Positions 7,128-17,000 of a stretch of 64,000 bases of DNA are shown here, in pieces. This DNA is from Selenomonadales bacterium. GTDB lineage: Bacteria; Bacillota; Clostridia; Christensenellales; QALW01. Below the pieces are notes generated by a model that searched no databases, was not told where the DNA came from, and saw only the letters and a list, made by a program, of their open reading frames with translations. Where the stretch lies: assembly GCA_003150515.1 (NCBI GenBank), contig QALW01000043.1:1-64000 (forward strand), given 5' to 3'. How positions within the stretch are numbered: the first letter of the stretch is position 1; the number at the start of each line of letters is the position of its first letter. Made by a program: the position numbers and the translations under genes.

Positions 7128-8216
7128 TCAATCCTGGCTGGGCAGCAGCATATCGTTAGTGCGTATCCAGTTTTTATGGCGCATAAACGCCGTGATTCCC
7201 CAGCAAATTGCAGCGGGAAGAATAAAATGCATCAGGAGAATTTCAACTATTGCCAGCCATTCGGCCGTGCCCGCGGCAGTCATGCTCAAATAGGCGTTTA
7301 TATTGCCCACTAAGCCGCTTGTGCCCATGCCTGCGCCCATGCTGTTGTTGGTCATTTTGAGCAGACAGGTGGAAACAGGGCCTAATACGGCGCTGGTTAT
7401 AATGGATGGAAGCCAGATTATGGGGCGCTTGACTATATTGGGCACCTGAAGCATGGATGTGCCTATTCCCTGGGAAATAAGGCCGCTTACGCCGTTTTCC
7501 TTAAAGGAGCCCACAGCGAAGCCTATCATGTTGGCGCAGCAGCCTATTGTGGCCGCTCCCGCGGCCAGCCCGTCCAATTTAAGCATTATGCAGAGAGCGG
7601 CGCTGGAAATGGGCGCCGTCAGAGCCATGCCTACGACTACCGAAATAATAATGCCCATTATAAAGGGCTGCATTTCAGTCGCTGAATTAATAAAGCTTCC
7701 CAGGCCGGTCATAACGGCGCTTACGCCGGGGGCGGCGAAATTGGCCACTAACGCTCCCGAAATAATTGCGCCCAGGGGAACAAGCAGTATATCCAGCTTG
7801 GTTTTTCCCGCATACAGCCCAACCAGTTCGCAGCTTACAAGCGCCGCCAGATACGCGCCCACCGGCCCGGCGGATACGTTGTTGGCAGTGGCCATATAGC
7901 CTAAGGCTCCCGTAACGGCGCCGGAAAATATAACCAGAGGCTTATGCTTGAGCCCGTAGGCTATGGCTACGCCTATGGCCGAGCCGATTACGGGGGAGGA
8001 AGCTCCCAAAAGATACACTCCCTTAAGACTGCCGCCCGATACTGTGAGAAAGTCCATTAAAAAGCCCATTCCGGGGATTTTAGCTATAAGGTCGGATATT
8101 ATTACCCCTACTATGAGGGAAGCGAACAGCCCAAGAGCCATTGCTCCCAATGAATCTATAAACCAGCGTTTCAGCAGGGTGGTTATTATACTCCTGCTCT
8201 TACTTTTTGCCGCCAT
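7128..8216 (-). CDS. PTS EIIC-like multi-spanning membrane protein
   Basis: A 362-aa, Gly/Ala-rich protein with about ten predicted membrane segments (for example 19-40, 70-100, 150-175, 330-350). It resembles the PTS_EIIC_2 family of predicted sugar-transport proteins (MGFLMDFLTVSGGSLKG, GASSPVIGSAIGVAIAYG). No EIIA or EIIB gene lies nearby, so phosphotransfer is doubtful and the substrate unknown. Start ATG 8216 has GGGAGG eight bases upstream. A promoter is seen at 8255-8283. The stop lies 5 bp before the chosen start of the hydrolase gene, suggesting coupling. Confidence 0.72.
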   Translation of the reverse strand: MAAKSKSRSIITTLLKRWFIDSLGAMALGLFASLIVGVIISDLIAKIPGMGFLMDFLTVSGGSLKGVYLLGASSPVIGSAIGVAIAYGLKHKPLVIFSGAVTGALGYMATANNVSAGPVGAYLAALVSCELVGLYAGKTKLDILLVPLGAIISGALVANFAAPGVSAVMTGLGSFINSATEMQPFIMGIIISVVVGMALTAPISSAALCIMLKLDGLAAGAATIGCCANMIGFAVGSFKENGVSGLISQGIGTSMLQVPNIVKRPIIWLPSIITSAVLGPVSTCLLKMTNNSMGAGMGTSGLVGNINAYLSMTAAGTAEWLAIVEILLMHFILPAAICWGITAFMRHKNWIRTNDMLLPSQD

Positions 8217-8254
8217 TAGACAAACCTCCCAATATTGCTTTAGACATGATATTA

Positions 8255-8283
8255 ATAATAAAGCCAAACCTGTCTGCGGTCAA
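8255..8283 (-). promoter_or_regulatory. Promoter of the PTS-like/hydrolase operon
   Basis: On the minus strand TTGACC (8283-8278), 17-bp spacer, TATTAT (8260-8255), about 40 bases before the start codon. Confidence 0.65.
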
Positions 8284-8510
8284 GCGGAAAAGAGCGGGCG
8301 GGGGCGTTCGGGCGTATAATTATTCGGGAAAATACATAAAACATATTCTGAGAGGCGCCGCAGAAACAGAAACGGCCGCGTATATTTTAGAGCGGGGGGA
8401 TTGGCCGGGCAATAACGGCGGAGGCGGATAAAACTATGGCTTTAATTTATACAAAAAGATGGAAAGGAAAGGTAATGGCGCCGGCGGGGGAAGTGGCTCC
8501 CAATATTTGT

Positions 8511-8539
8511 TTTACACCGCGGAACAAACATGCTATAAT
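8511..8539 (+). promoter_or_regulatory. glnS promoter
   Basis: TTTACA (8511-8516), 17-bp spacer, TATAAT (8534-8539), 40 bases before the glnS ATG. A TTTGTT...AACAAA inverted repeat brackets the -35 and may be an operator. Confidence 0.7.
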
Positions 8540-8579
8540 TATCTATTATTATTGAAACGTAATTTTACGGGGGTATTTT

Positions 8580-10244
8580 ATGGAAGAGCGTGTACGGAAT
8601 TTTATCGAGGAGCGCGTCGAGGCGGATATAGAGGCCGCAGGGCCGGGTTATACCGTTTGCACGCGCTTTCCGCCCGAGCCTAACGGTTATCTGCATATAG
8701 GGCATGTGCGGGCAATATCCATTAATTTCGGCATAAAGGAAAAATATAACGGGCGCTGCAATCTGCGCATGGACGATACTAATCCTGCCAAGGAGGATAT
8801 GAATTACGTTCAGGCCATTCAAAGGGATATTTCCTGGCTGGGCTATGAATGGGACAAGCTTACTTTCGGTTCTGATTATTATGCTCAGACCTATGCTTAC
8901 GCCGTGGAGCTTATTAAAAAGGGCCTGGCTTATGTATGCGATTTATCCCCCGAGGAAATCAGGGAATACAGGGGCACGCTTACTCAGCCTGGAAAAGACA
9001 GCCCGTATAGAGAGCGCACTGTTGAAGAAAATCTTGAGCTGTTTGAAAGGATGAAAAACGGAGAATTTCCTGACGGCGCATGCGTGCTGCGCGCAAAGAT
9101 TGATATGAGTTCGCCCAATATGAATATGAGGGATCCTGTAATTTATAGAATCTGCCGCATGGAGCATTATCGTACGGGGGACGAATGGCTTATATATCCC
9201 ATGTATGATTTCGCGCATCCCATACAGGACGCGCTGGAGGGCGTGACTCATTCGCTGTGTTCTTTTGAATTTGAGGATCACAGGCCCCTCTATAATTGGG
9301 TAATCGAACATCTGAGCGTGCCGGACAGGCCTCAGCAGATTGAATTCGCGCGCATGAATATCACGCGCATGGTCATGAGCAAGCGCTATCTTAAAAAGCT
9401 GGTGGAGAGCGGCGTGGTAAGCGGATGGGATGATCCGCGCATGCCAACCATTGCCGGATTGCGCCGCAGGGGATATACTCCCGCGGCTCTGAGGGATTTC
9501 TGCGCCCGCACGGGCGTGGCCAAATCGGTTTCCGTAATTGATTCGGCCCTCCTGGAACATTGCGTGAGGGAGGATCTTAACAATAAAGCGCTGCGCAGAA
9601 TGGCGGTTATTCATCCGCTTAAGGTGGTTATAACCAATTATCCGGAGGACGGGAAAGAATATGTTGCCATTGAAAATCACAATCTTATTCCTGAATTAGG
9701 GGAGCGGAGAGTGGCTTTCACTAAGGAATTATATATAGAGCAGGAGGATTTTATGGAAAATCCCCCGGGCAAATTCTTCAGGCTGGCGCCCGGACGGGAG
9801 GTCCGGCTTAAGGGAGCCTATATTATTAAATGCGAACGGGCGGTTAAGGACGAGCAGGGCAATATATTATATGTTGAATGCAGCTATGATAAGGATACGC
9901 TCTCAGGCATGCCCGGAAGCGAGCGCAAGGTTAAGGGCACGCTGCATTGGCTGAGCGCGCAGGAATGCGCTCCGGCTCAGTTCAGGCTGTATGATTATCT
10001 TTTGGATGAGAGGGACGGAGAAAATATTGATTTCTCAGAGCGGCTGAATGAAAATTCTTTGGTTGTGGCCGACGGCTATATAGAGCCGGCTCTGGCTCAG
10101 GCTCAGGCGGGGGAGAGCTTTCAGTTTGTGCGCATGGGATATTTTATAAAAGATGAGGATTCCTCTTCGGAGCTCAGCGTGTTTAACAGGATTGTAGGGC
10201 TTAAGGATTCGTGGGCCAAGGCCGCGGGAAAAGCTGCGCAATAA
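8580..10244 (+). CDS. glnS: Glutamine-tRNA ligase (GlnRS)
   Basis: Charges tRNA-Gln with glutamine in the cytoplasm. 554 aa, the usual bacterial length. Class I signature motifs: HIGH at residues 39-42 in PPEPNGYLHIGH, and the KMSKS equivalent VMSKRYL near residue 262. The catalytic part is followed by a complete C-terminal anticodon-binding beta-barrel. GlnRS-specific residues (RFPPEPNGYLHIGH, RMDDTNP) distinguish it from glutamyl-tRNA synthetase. Many Bacillota lack GlnRS and use GatCAB; its presence here is common only in some Clostridia. Single gene with its own promoter and a strong 3' palindromic chain. Confidence 0.96.
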   Translation: MEERVRNFIEERVEADIEAAGPGYTVCTRFPPEPNGYLHIGHVRAISINFGIKEKYNGRCNLRMDDTNPAKEDMNYVQAIQRDISWLGYEWDKLTFGSDYYAQTYAYAVELIKKGLAYVCDLSPEEIREYRGTLTQPGKDSPYRERTVEENLELFERMKNGEFPDGACVLRAKIDMSSPNMNMRDPVIYRICRMEHYRTGDEWLIYPMYDFAHPIQDALEGVTHSLCSFEFEDHRPLYNWVIEHLSVPDRPQQIEFARMNITRMVMSKRYLKKLVESGVVSGWDDPRMPTIAGLRRRGYTPAALRDFCARTGVAKSVSVIDSALLEHCVREDLNNKALRRMAVIHPLKVVITNYPEDGKEYVAIENHNLIPELGERRVAFTKELYIEQEDFMENPPGKFFRLAPGREVRLKGAYIIKCERAVKDEQGNILYVECSYDKDTLSGMPGSERKVKGTLHWLSAQECAPAQFRLYDYLLDERDGENIDFSERLNENSLVVADGYIEPALAQAQAGESFQFVRMGYFIKDEDSSSELSVFNRIVGLKDSWAKAAGKAAQ

Positions 10245-10274
10245 TAACGGGCTTAAATTCCCGCTTATAAAGCG

Positions 10275-10453
10275 TTCCCGGCACCGCGCAAAGGCGCAGC
10301 GCCGGGAAAAAATCCCCCGCGGCGCCGGGCGGAGCGCATGCTCCGCCCGGCCGGGCTGCGCCCGGCTATGCGGCCGCAGGCCGCATGCGCCGCGGGGGAT
10401 TTTTTGGGGGCGTATTTGACAGCGCTGTGGAGCTGTCAAATACGCCCCCAAAA
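10275..10453. repeat. Chain of palindromes with a three-arm junction, glnS/pepV
   Basis: Three linked structures. First, 10275-10282/10301-10308 forms a stem around a GCGC/GCGC hairpin. Second, a 19-bp outer stem (10307-10325 with 10387-10405) encloses arms 10326-10335/10340-10349 (loop GCAT), 10350-10356/10360-10366 (loop TGC) and 10368-10375/10379-10386 (loop GCA). Third, a 22-bp hairpin 10402-10423/10432-10453. Neighbouring structures share A/T-run bases, so they compete. It separates convergent genes, and the outer stem ends in TTTTTT on the plus strand and AAAAAA/TTTTTT on the other, fitting a two-way terminator. Confidence 0.88.
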
Positions 10454-10498
10454 GCTTTATGCTGGGAAATATTAAGCCCGGCGCTTATTCCGCGGCCC

Positions 10499-11893
10499 TT
10501 ATTTGCAGGCCAATTCCTCTATAGCGGCGGCGAACACCTTGGCGTTGAGGATAAGCTGTTCGGCCGTTATGCTTTCTTCTTTATTATGGGCGGGGGAAAT
10601 TTCGCCTTCGGGAGTTATGCCGAAGGCTACGCCCGTTTTAAGCGCGCGCGCATATGTGCCCCCTCCTATGGCCAGGCATTTGCCTTCCCGTCCGAAATAT
10701 TCTTTATATACTCTTTTCAAGGCCTGTATAAGCTCGTGTTCTTCCGGAGTATGATGAGGAAGCTGAACATGCCCGCGTATAAGGCTCCAGCCATGAAAGA
10801 ATTTAGCTATTTGATTTTCTACATATTGATAATTATAGCTCACGGGGAAACGCACGTCCACAGTCAGGCTTATTTCGTCCGGCTGGCCGCCGTAATAATC
10901 CCCTGCGTCCAATAGCCCCAGATTAATAGTAAGAGCTCCGAATTCATCTTCTATTTTAAGGCCGGGAATGCCGCTTCCATCGGTTTTATTAATAAATGCG
11001 CAATTAAGCATTTGTATGATATGCCCTTCTTCGCCTCCCAGCGAAAGCTTGTCCAGAAGCTCTAAAAGCGAAAAAAAAGCGTTTTGTCCCTGAGCCGGCT
11101 GGCTGGCGTGCGCGCTGATTCCTTTGGCGGTAATCTCCAGCGCTCCCTCCTTAACAATATAGCTTAGATTATTTTCAGAACAATCGTAATCATTCAGCTT
11201 TTCTATAAGAGGAGCCGTATTTCCCTTTATATACGCCTGGGCGCAGTCGGGCACTACGTTCGCCCTGGTGCCTCCGTGTATGGAAATGGAATAATTTTCT
11301 CCGCGGGAAATCTTCTTTTTAAGCTGGGCGTGATATATGCCTTTTTCAGTATTGATTATGGGATAATCGGCGTCGGGCGAAAAGCCCATTTCAGGCATCC
11401 CTATTTTGCTTGCGTAATAATCCATGCATTCCCAGCCGCTTTCTTCGTCGCAGCCGAATATAATCCGGGGAGTTCTTCTGAACGCCGCTCCCGCCCGCTT
11501 TAGGGCTGCCAGGGCGTAAATTGCGGATATGGCGGGGCCCTTATCGTCCACGGCTCCTCTGCCGTAAATAACGCCGTTTTCATAAACGCCCTCGTAGGGC
11601 GGATGCAGCCAGCCTTCTCCGGCGGGGACGACGTCCAAATGGCATAAAATGCCTAGCTGCTCTTCTTTTTGGCCGGGGAATTGGGCATAACCGGCATATC
11701 CGTCCACATTGGCGGTTTCAAAGCCTAATCTGCGGCATAGAGAGAGCGTATATTCCAGCGCTTTATTAATATTCCTGCCAAAGGGCGCCCCCGGAGCGGG
11801 CTGCTCCTTAACTGAGGGAATGCGAATAATTTCACGCAGGCATTCAATCATTTCCTGGGCGCAGCCGTCTATTATTCTGTCTGTTTCGCGCAT
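10499..11893 (-). CDS. pepV: M20 family dipeptidase, PepV type
   Basis: A 464-aa zinc metallopeptidase that hydrolyses dipeptides in the cytoplasm. Metal-binding motifs: CHLDVVPAG (H85, D87), GRGAVDDKGP (Asp near 118), GCDEESGWE (Glu pair near 150). The 70-aa-longer-than-average catalytic and lid arrangement and the match through GGGTYARAL support PepV/Sapep rather than the general ArgE/DapE group. The start overlaps the end of the preceding membrane-protein gene by 22 bases with only a weak ribosome-binding site, so translational coupling is likely. Confidence 0.88.
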   Translation of the reverse strand: MRETDRIIDGCAQEMIECLREIIRIPSVKEQPAPGAPFGRNINKALEYTLSLCRRLGFETANVDGYAGYAQFPGQKEEQLGILCHLDVVPAGEGWLHPPYEGVYENGVIYGRGAVDDKGPAISAIYALAALKRAGAAFRRTPRIIFGCDEESGWECMDYYASKIGMPEMGFSPDADYPIINTEKGIYHAQLKKKISRGENYSISIHGGTRANVVPDCAQAYIKGNTAPLIEKLNDYDCSENNLSYIVKEGALEITAKGISAHASQPAQGQNAFFSLLELLDKLSLGGEEGHIIQMLNCAFINKTDGSGIPGLKIEDEFGALTINLGLLDAGDYYGGQPDEISLTVDVRFPVSYNYQYVENQIAKFFHGWSLIRGHVQLPHHTPEEHELIQALKRVYKEYFGREGKCLAIGGGTYARALKTGVAFGITPEGEISPAHNKEESITAEQLILNAKVFAAAIEELACK

Positions 11894-12381
11894 TGCTCAT
11901 CAATACCTTTCATCTTTTCATTCAACAAGCCTTTTAATTCTTCGCTGGGCGAAATAATTATGCCCTGCTCCTGTCCGTCCTGCATGAAGGTCAGCAGCAA
12001 TTCGCCCAAATCGGGCCGGCAGGTAAAGGCTTCGTATTTTTCCCGGCTCTGGGCGTTAAGAGCCGTAAGGCCGGTTATATCGGATAGGGGAATGATCTTT
12101 TGGCGCACCATCCGCTGCCCGGTATATTTTTCTGTGCTGAATTCCTTTTGGTTTAACGAGTATTTATAGACGCTTGTCCGTTTTGAAAGGATCAGCCAGA
12201 CCATTACTGCCATAGCGGCTATGCCCAGAAGGTCAAATATTACCGCGTCCGCTTCCTTAAATATATTCTTAAGAAGCTGAATTATAAAAAGCGCGGCCAG
12301 TATGGCCAGAATCAGGCCCGCGCAGAAAAAAATTCCGTGATACCATTTGGGTTTGGGGGGCGCGACTATTTCCTCGTACAT
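11872..12381 (-). CDS. Two-segment membrane protein of unknown function
   Basis: 169 aa. Two hydrophobic segments (about 16-37 and 48-65) are followed by a roughly 100-residue soluble part containing YKYSLNQKEFSTEKYTGQR and a beta-rich PH-like segment, as in many YcxB-like membrane proteins, but no family is certain. Start ATG after AGAGGA. It overlaps pepV by 22 bases and follows the two anchored proteins at 12470-13682, probably one transcript. Confidence 0.6.
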   Translation of the reverse strand: MYEEIVAPPKPKWYHGIFFCAGLILAILAALFIIQLLKNIFKEADAVIFDLLGIAAMAVMVWLILSKRTSVYKYSLNQKEFSTEKYTGQRMVRQKIIPLSDITGLTALNAQSREKYEAFTCRPDLGELLLTFMQDGQEQGIIISPSEELKGLLNEKMKGIDEQCAKQTE

Positions 12382-12469
12382 TAAAGTGTCCTCTCTTTTT
12401 GTATTTTTTATACCCGGCGCTTGAAATTTTGGATTGATTTATTATTGGCCTGAACGCATAAAACGCCTT

Positions 12470-13054
12470 TTAATCCTGATTAAAGCGCCTGTCCATATAT
12501 TCAAGCGCGTCCAGCGCGGCCTGCCTGTTGTTGGACCGGCTGAGAATGTAAGCGCATACGCTGTCCTTTTCGTCGTGATAAAGATAATCCCCGCTCCCTG
12601 TAAAATCCACATATCCCAATTCTACGCATCCGGCAAGGTATTCTCCTTCAAATTCAAAGCCTATGTTTTCAACGGGGAGTATAAGCCCTAAACGGAAAAG
12701 CTCTTTGGCCGTTTTGGCGGTGCCTATTACGACGTCGCAGCTCTGAGCAATAAGCATTTGTTCAAATAAAGCGTATTTGCTGGTTTGAGGGTCGGGCTGC
12801 ACCACGCTGTAAAGGCTGGGCTTGATAATTTTTATATTGTCTTGCTCAGCGCCCTGGGCGAGCGTCTGCGCCACCCGCTTTTCTGAAATGCTTATAATGA
12901 CCGAGTCCTCCAGGCCCACAGTAAGCGCGTCGGGGTCGGGCCGGCTTTGCTCCAGAAAATATATAGCCAGGGTAAGAACGAGCATTGCCGCCAATAATAC
13001 CGCCAGCAGCGCCGTATGCCGGCGCAGGCGCCACGCCGCTTCTTTCTTATTCAT
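12470..13054 (-). CDS. Membrane-anchored extracellular protein, solute-binding-like
   Basis: 194 aa. A charged N-terminus, one membrane segment (about 14-33) and an extracellular domain. The order (strand motif VVIGTAKTAKELFRLG, then a C-terminal RQAALDALEYMD helix) recalls a shortened periplasmic-binding fold. It is probably a paralogue of the upstream protein: both share one anchor, similar length, a central low-identity domain and a similar ending (CAYILSRSN.../CVYCHASD...). The genes overlap by 8 bases. Start ATG after GGGAGGAG. Function unknown. Confidence 0.6.
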   Translation of the reverse strand: MNKKEAAWRLRRHTALLAVLLAAMLVLTLAIYFLEQSRPDPDALTVGLEDSVIISISEKRVAQTLAQGAEQDNIKIIKPSLYSVVQPDPQTSKYALFEQMLIAQSCDVVIGTAKTAKELFRLGLILPVENIGFEFEGEYLAGCVELGYVDFTGSGDYLYHDEKDSVCAYILSRSNNRQAALDALEYMDRRFNQD

Positions 13055-13682
13055 TCTCTCCTCCCAGAAAAACTGCGCCGTCTAATATTTCAAACAGCGT
13101 ATTTTTAGCCAGCGTTAAATCGGAGGCATGGCAGTATACGCAGGCTATAAGCTTTTCTCCTTCCAGAGGACGAAGCGCGTTGTCCGGTTTCTGCGCGCAG
13201 GGGAATTCAAGCCCCTTAAAGCCCATGCCCGTTATGTCCAGCCCCATGATTTCTCCGTCCGGATTGCTTAATGCGCCCTCAAAAGCGCCGAATCTCTCCC
13301 GCTCAAGAGGGGCCAGCCAGCCCTTTTCCAGCATAAAATCAAATTGAGACTGGGGCAGAAAGAGCAGATCTCCTTCGTTTTTGGCCAGCCGGGCGGTTAT
13401 ATATGTCCAGCCGCTTTGCATATCCATATATCCTGCGTTTTCCATGGCCGTATAGCATTGCGCTTCAGCGTATTTTATCTCCGGAGAGCTGTCCATAAGG
13501 CCCTGAGCCCATTTGGACGCGCTGGCAGAGGGAACGTTTGTCTGATAGAAAAAAATTATGAGCCTTTCTTTGGGCAGAGAGGAAGCCGAACGGTAGAATA
13601 GCACTGTGCCTAAAGAGAGCAAAAGGACGGCTGAAACAATAATGGGCAGCGCTTTTTTTGAAAAATATAAAAACCGTTTCAA
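13047..13682 (-). CDS. Membrane-anchored extracellular protein, paralogue of the next gene
   Basis: 211 aa. One membrane segment (about 12-31) and an extracellular domain with LIIFFYQTN, GDLLFLPQSQFDFMLEKGWLAPL and IMGLDITGMGF, resembling part of an ABC solute-binding protein (residues reporting a small ligand pocket) without the lobe needed for a full one. The start codon is TTG at 13682 with GGAG nine bases upstream. First gene of a group with 12470-13054, 11872-12381 and pepV. Function unknown. Confidence 0.6.
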   Translation of the reverse strand: MKRFLYFSKKALPIIVSAVLLLSLGTVLFYRSASSLPKERLIIFFYQTNVPSASASKWAQGLMDSSPEIKYAEAQCYTAMENAGYMDMQSGWTYITARLAKNEGDLLFLPQSQFDFMLEKGWLAPLERERFGAFEGALSNPDGEIMGLDITGMGFKGLEFPCAQKPDNALRPLEGEKLIACVYCHASDLTLAKNTLFEILDGAVFLGGENE

Positions 13683-14027
13683 TTCAATAATCTCCGTTTA
13701 TATTCTGCCGCCCGGAAAAAGGGGCGGTTATATCCGGCCCGGCGCACGGGGCCTGTTTGCATGGTTCGTAGTTTTAAAAGAGGGAAATGCGCCCTCAAAA
13801 ACCGCGGCGTCAGCCTGAATTCAAACGCGCGCGACCGTCTTTAATTATAAATATTATATCATAAATATGTATGAACGAACAGTAAATTTAAGCTTTTGCC
13901 CTGTCTGCGCGCGGACGCGTTAAAAAAGAGCCGACGGCATTAATTGCCGTTCGACATAAATCAGGCGTATGTGATATAATAATTTAAATTATGTGTTATT
14001 GAATTACCGTAAAAGCGGAGGAAGGAA
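13683..14027. other. Intergenic region upstream of addB
   Basis: 345 bp between divergent genes. It holds the addB promoter (13951-13980) and, just before it, a small palindrome ACGGCA/TGCCGT (13934-13950). Positions 13700-13930 show no gene or structured element. Confidence 0.6.
13951..13980 (+). promoter_or_regulatory. addBA promoter
   Basis: TCGACA (13951-13956), 18-bp spacer, TATAAT (13975-13980), 47 bases before addB. The palindrome at 13934-13950 abuts the -35 and may be an operator. Confidence 0.6.
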
Positions 14028-17000
14028 ATGCTCCATATATTGCTGGGCCGCGCCAAAAGCGGCCGGACGGGAATCATGGCCCGGAGAATAGGAAGGGATA
14101 TAAGCCTGGGCAGACGGGCTGTATTTATTGTGCCCGATCAGGAAACTTTCATAACCGAGAGCCGTCTTTTAAAAGAAAACGGCCTTAACGGGCTTATGGG
14201 CACAGAAGTGCTTTCCTTTAACCGCTTTTGCCAGAGGATTATAAAATGGTCCGCTCAGATTCCGGGAGTGAGGCTGGACGATACGGGCAGAAGCATGCTG
14301 CTGGCCGGAGCGGTTATGCAATGCAGGGAACAGCTTTCGGTTTTTAATTCGAGCGCCGGACAGCCCGGCCTGACCGAGCGTCTGGCCCGAATGCTTTCTA
14401 TATTCAAAAGCTGCGGGCTCAGCCCTCAGGATGTAAAAGAGCTCTCGGAAAAGAGCAGCGGCCTGCTCAAAGCCAAATTGCAGGACGCGGCGCTTGTCTT
14501 TGAAAAATATGAAGAGCTTATTCAGGGACGCTATGCGGACACTCAGGATTATTTCATTCTTGCCGGCAGCCTGGCTTCCCAATGCGGAGTTTTGAAGGAA
14601 ACCGCCGTGTATATAGACGGCTTTGAGGTTTTCACTAAAAAAATGCTGGAATTTATAATCAGCCTGTGCAAGGGGGCGCCCGAAGTATATGTTTCTCTGC
14701 CTTCGGCAATGGGCGGGGCGGACGAGGAGCTTTACGCGCTTTCTGAAAACGCTCTCAGGCGGCTTGCGGCGTGCGCGGCTAGCGAGGGGATTAAATATGA
14801 AATTAAATATGTGCCCCGCCGGGAGCAGGAGGGGGAATTGGCCTTCCTGGGGGAAAATCTTTTTGCATATCCGCATAGAGAATATAAAAAGAACGTAGAG
14901 AACGTCTCTCTCTTTGAGGGGAAAAATCCCGAGGAGGAGGTGCGGCGCGCGGCCTGCATAATAAGGGAGGCCGCGCTTTCTGGAGCCAGATACCGGGATT
15001 TTGCGGTTATAACCAGCGCTCCGGCCGTTTATACGCCTATAATAGACAGGCTCTTTGGGCAGTATGATATTCCGGTGTTTGCAGATATTAAAAGGCCTGT
15101 GCCCGCTCAGCCGCTGGTGCGGCTGATTCTGGCCCTGCTTAATATTAAGGAGCAGGGATTTAAAAATATTCTGGAATATGCTTTTTGCCCCCTTATGGGC
15201 TTTGAGAGCAGGGACAGCCAGAGCCTTGCGCGCCTTATCAGGGAGACGGGGCTCAAGCCGCAGGAATTTTTCACGGGGCGCGCCCAGAGGCTTCAGGAGG
15301 ATTTAAGAGCCGAATTGGAGCGGCTGCGCGGCGTTTTTCTGCCGCCCGTGCGTGCCTTTGAGGAAAAAATGCGCAGATGCAGGCGGGTGGAGCAGTTCGC
15401 CCGGGGCGTTATGCTTTTTTTAGAAGAATATAATTTAGCCCGGAAGCTTCAGGAGGATATAAACCGGCTGGAAGAAATGGGCTTTCCCTCTCAGGCGGAT
15501 GAAGCCCGCCAGGTGTGGGAGCTGAGCGTCAATCTGCTGGAACAGCTTGAGCGCCTTCTGGGAGAGAGGGCGATTGACAGGAAGCAGTTTGCGGGCATGC
15601 TGGCTCAGGGCTTTAAACGGAGCGAGATAGGCGTTCTGCCCTCCAGCGTCGACTGCGTGCTGCTGGGGGATATCAGCCGCACTAAGACTTCGGGCGTGCG
15701 CTCGGTTTTCATTATGGGAGTCAACGAAGGCATCTTGCCCGCCCCTGTTTCAGACGACAGCCTTTTTTCTGGGCGGGAATTGGACAGCATGAATCAGATG
15801 GGAGCTCAATTGGAGCCCGATCAGTCAATGCAGATCAGCCAGCAGAATTACGATATATATTCGGCCTTTTTGTCTCCGATAGAAAAGCTGTATGTATCTT
15901 ATAGCCTTGCCTCCAGCGAGGGCGCCGGGCTGCGCCCCTCTCATATCATAAGCAGGCTCAGACTGATTTTTCCGGGCCTGGAGCTAAAAAGCGGCCTTAA
16001 GCAGGAGAATTATTTAGCCACTCCCGCCGCGGGGCTGGCGTTGCTCTTTTCTTCGGCCAGAAACGGGCTGAGCGGCGAGCTGGGAGATTTCCTAAGCTAT
16101 CTTAAGCAAAAGGAGGATCCCAATATATCTCTGCTTGAACGGGCCCTTTCTCCGGCTAAGAGAGCCCGAATAGAGCCGCAGCGGGCGCGGGAATTATTTT
16201 TTCCCCGAAGCAGCGTAAGCGTTTCCCGTTTGGAGACTCAGGCGCTTTGCCCGTATATGCATTTTGTAAGATACGGCCTGGCGCCGGAGCGCAGCGAGGA
16301 TTATAAGCTCAACGTGAGGGACGCCGGCAGCCTGCTGCATGAGGTTCTGGAAAGCTCTCTGGCGTATTTCAGCGGACGGGATTTAAAAAAAATAACCCGG
16401 GAAGAAATTTTTGAGACGGCTGAGCGCGTTCTGGCCGAGCGCGCGCCTGAATACCGCTTCGGCTATTTAGTTTCCTCCCAGAGAGCGCGCAGGCAGACAA
16501 AGGGGCTGGCCGTTATGGCGCGGATTGCGGTCTTTGAAGCAATCCGCCAGCTTGCGGCGGGCAGCTTTATGCAGGTGGGGCGGGAATTGGTGTTTGCTCC
16601 GGGCAGGGATTATCCGCCCATTATTCTGCCCACTTCCGCGGGGGAATTGAAGCTGCACGGAGTGGTGGACAGGGCGGATATGATGTATCTGGAAAATGAA
16701 AGATATGTAAGAATTGTGGATTATAAATCGGGCGCGGCGCAGTTTCAGGCTGAAAAAGTGGCCGATGGGAGCATGCTTCAGCTTCCCCTTTATATGGACG
16801 CGGTGCTTTCCGCTTTCAGCGGAGCCAGAGCCGCGGGAGCGTTTTATTTTCATATAAAGGAATTGGAGGGGGAGGAAAAAATCCTGCTTTCGGGCCCGTC
16901 TGTAAATATTCCAGAAGTAATAGAGGGCATGGATCCGGGCGCGCTTAACGGAGAAAACGGCGTTTTAAGCCTGAGAAAGAGCAAAAGCGGCCTGACAGGC

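Larger units (their letters stand above)
8217..8579. other. Divergent intergenic region, PTS-like gene to glnS
   Basis: 363 bp with a minus-strand promoter (8255-8283) and a plus-strand promoter (8511-8539). The middle (8290-8500) is purine-rich and shows no gene, T-box leader or terminator that I can recognise. Confidence 0.6.

Noticed and set aside
8460..8540. T-box motif before glnS (ACACCGCGG)
   Set aside because: The similarity to the T-box core is short and lies upstream of or within the promoter, so it cannot be in the transcript.
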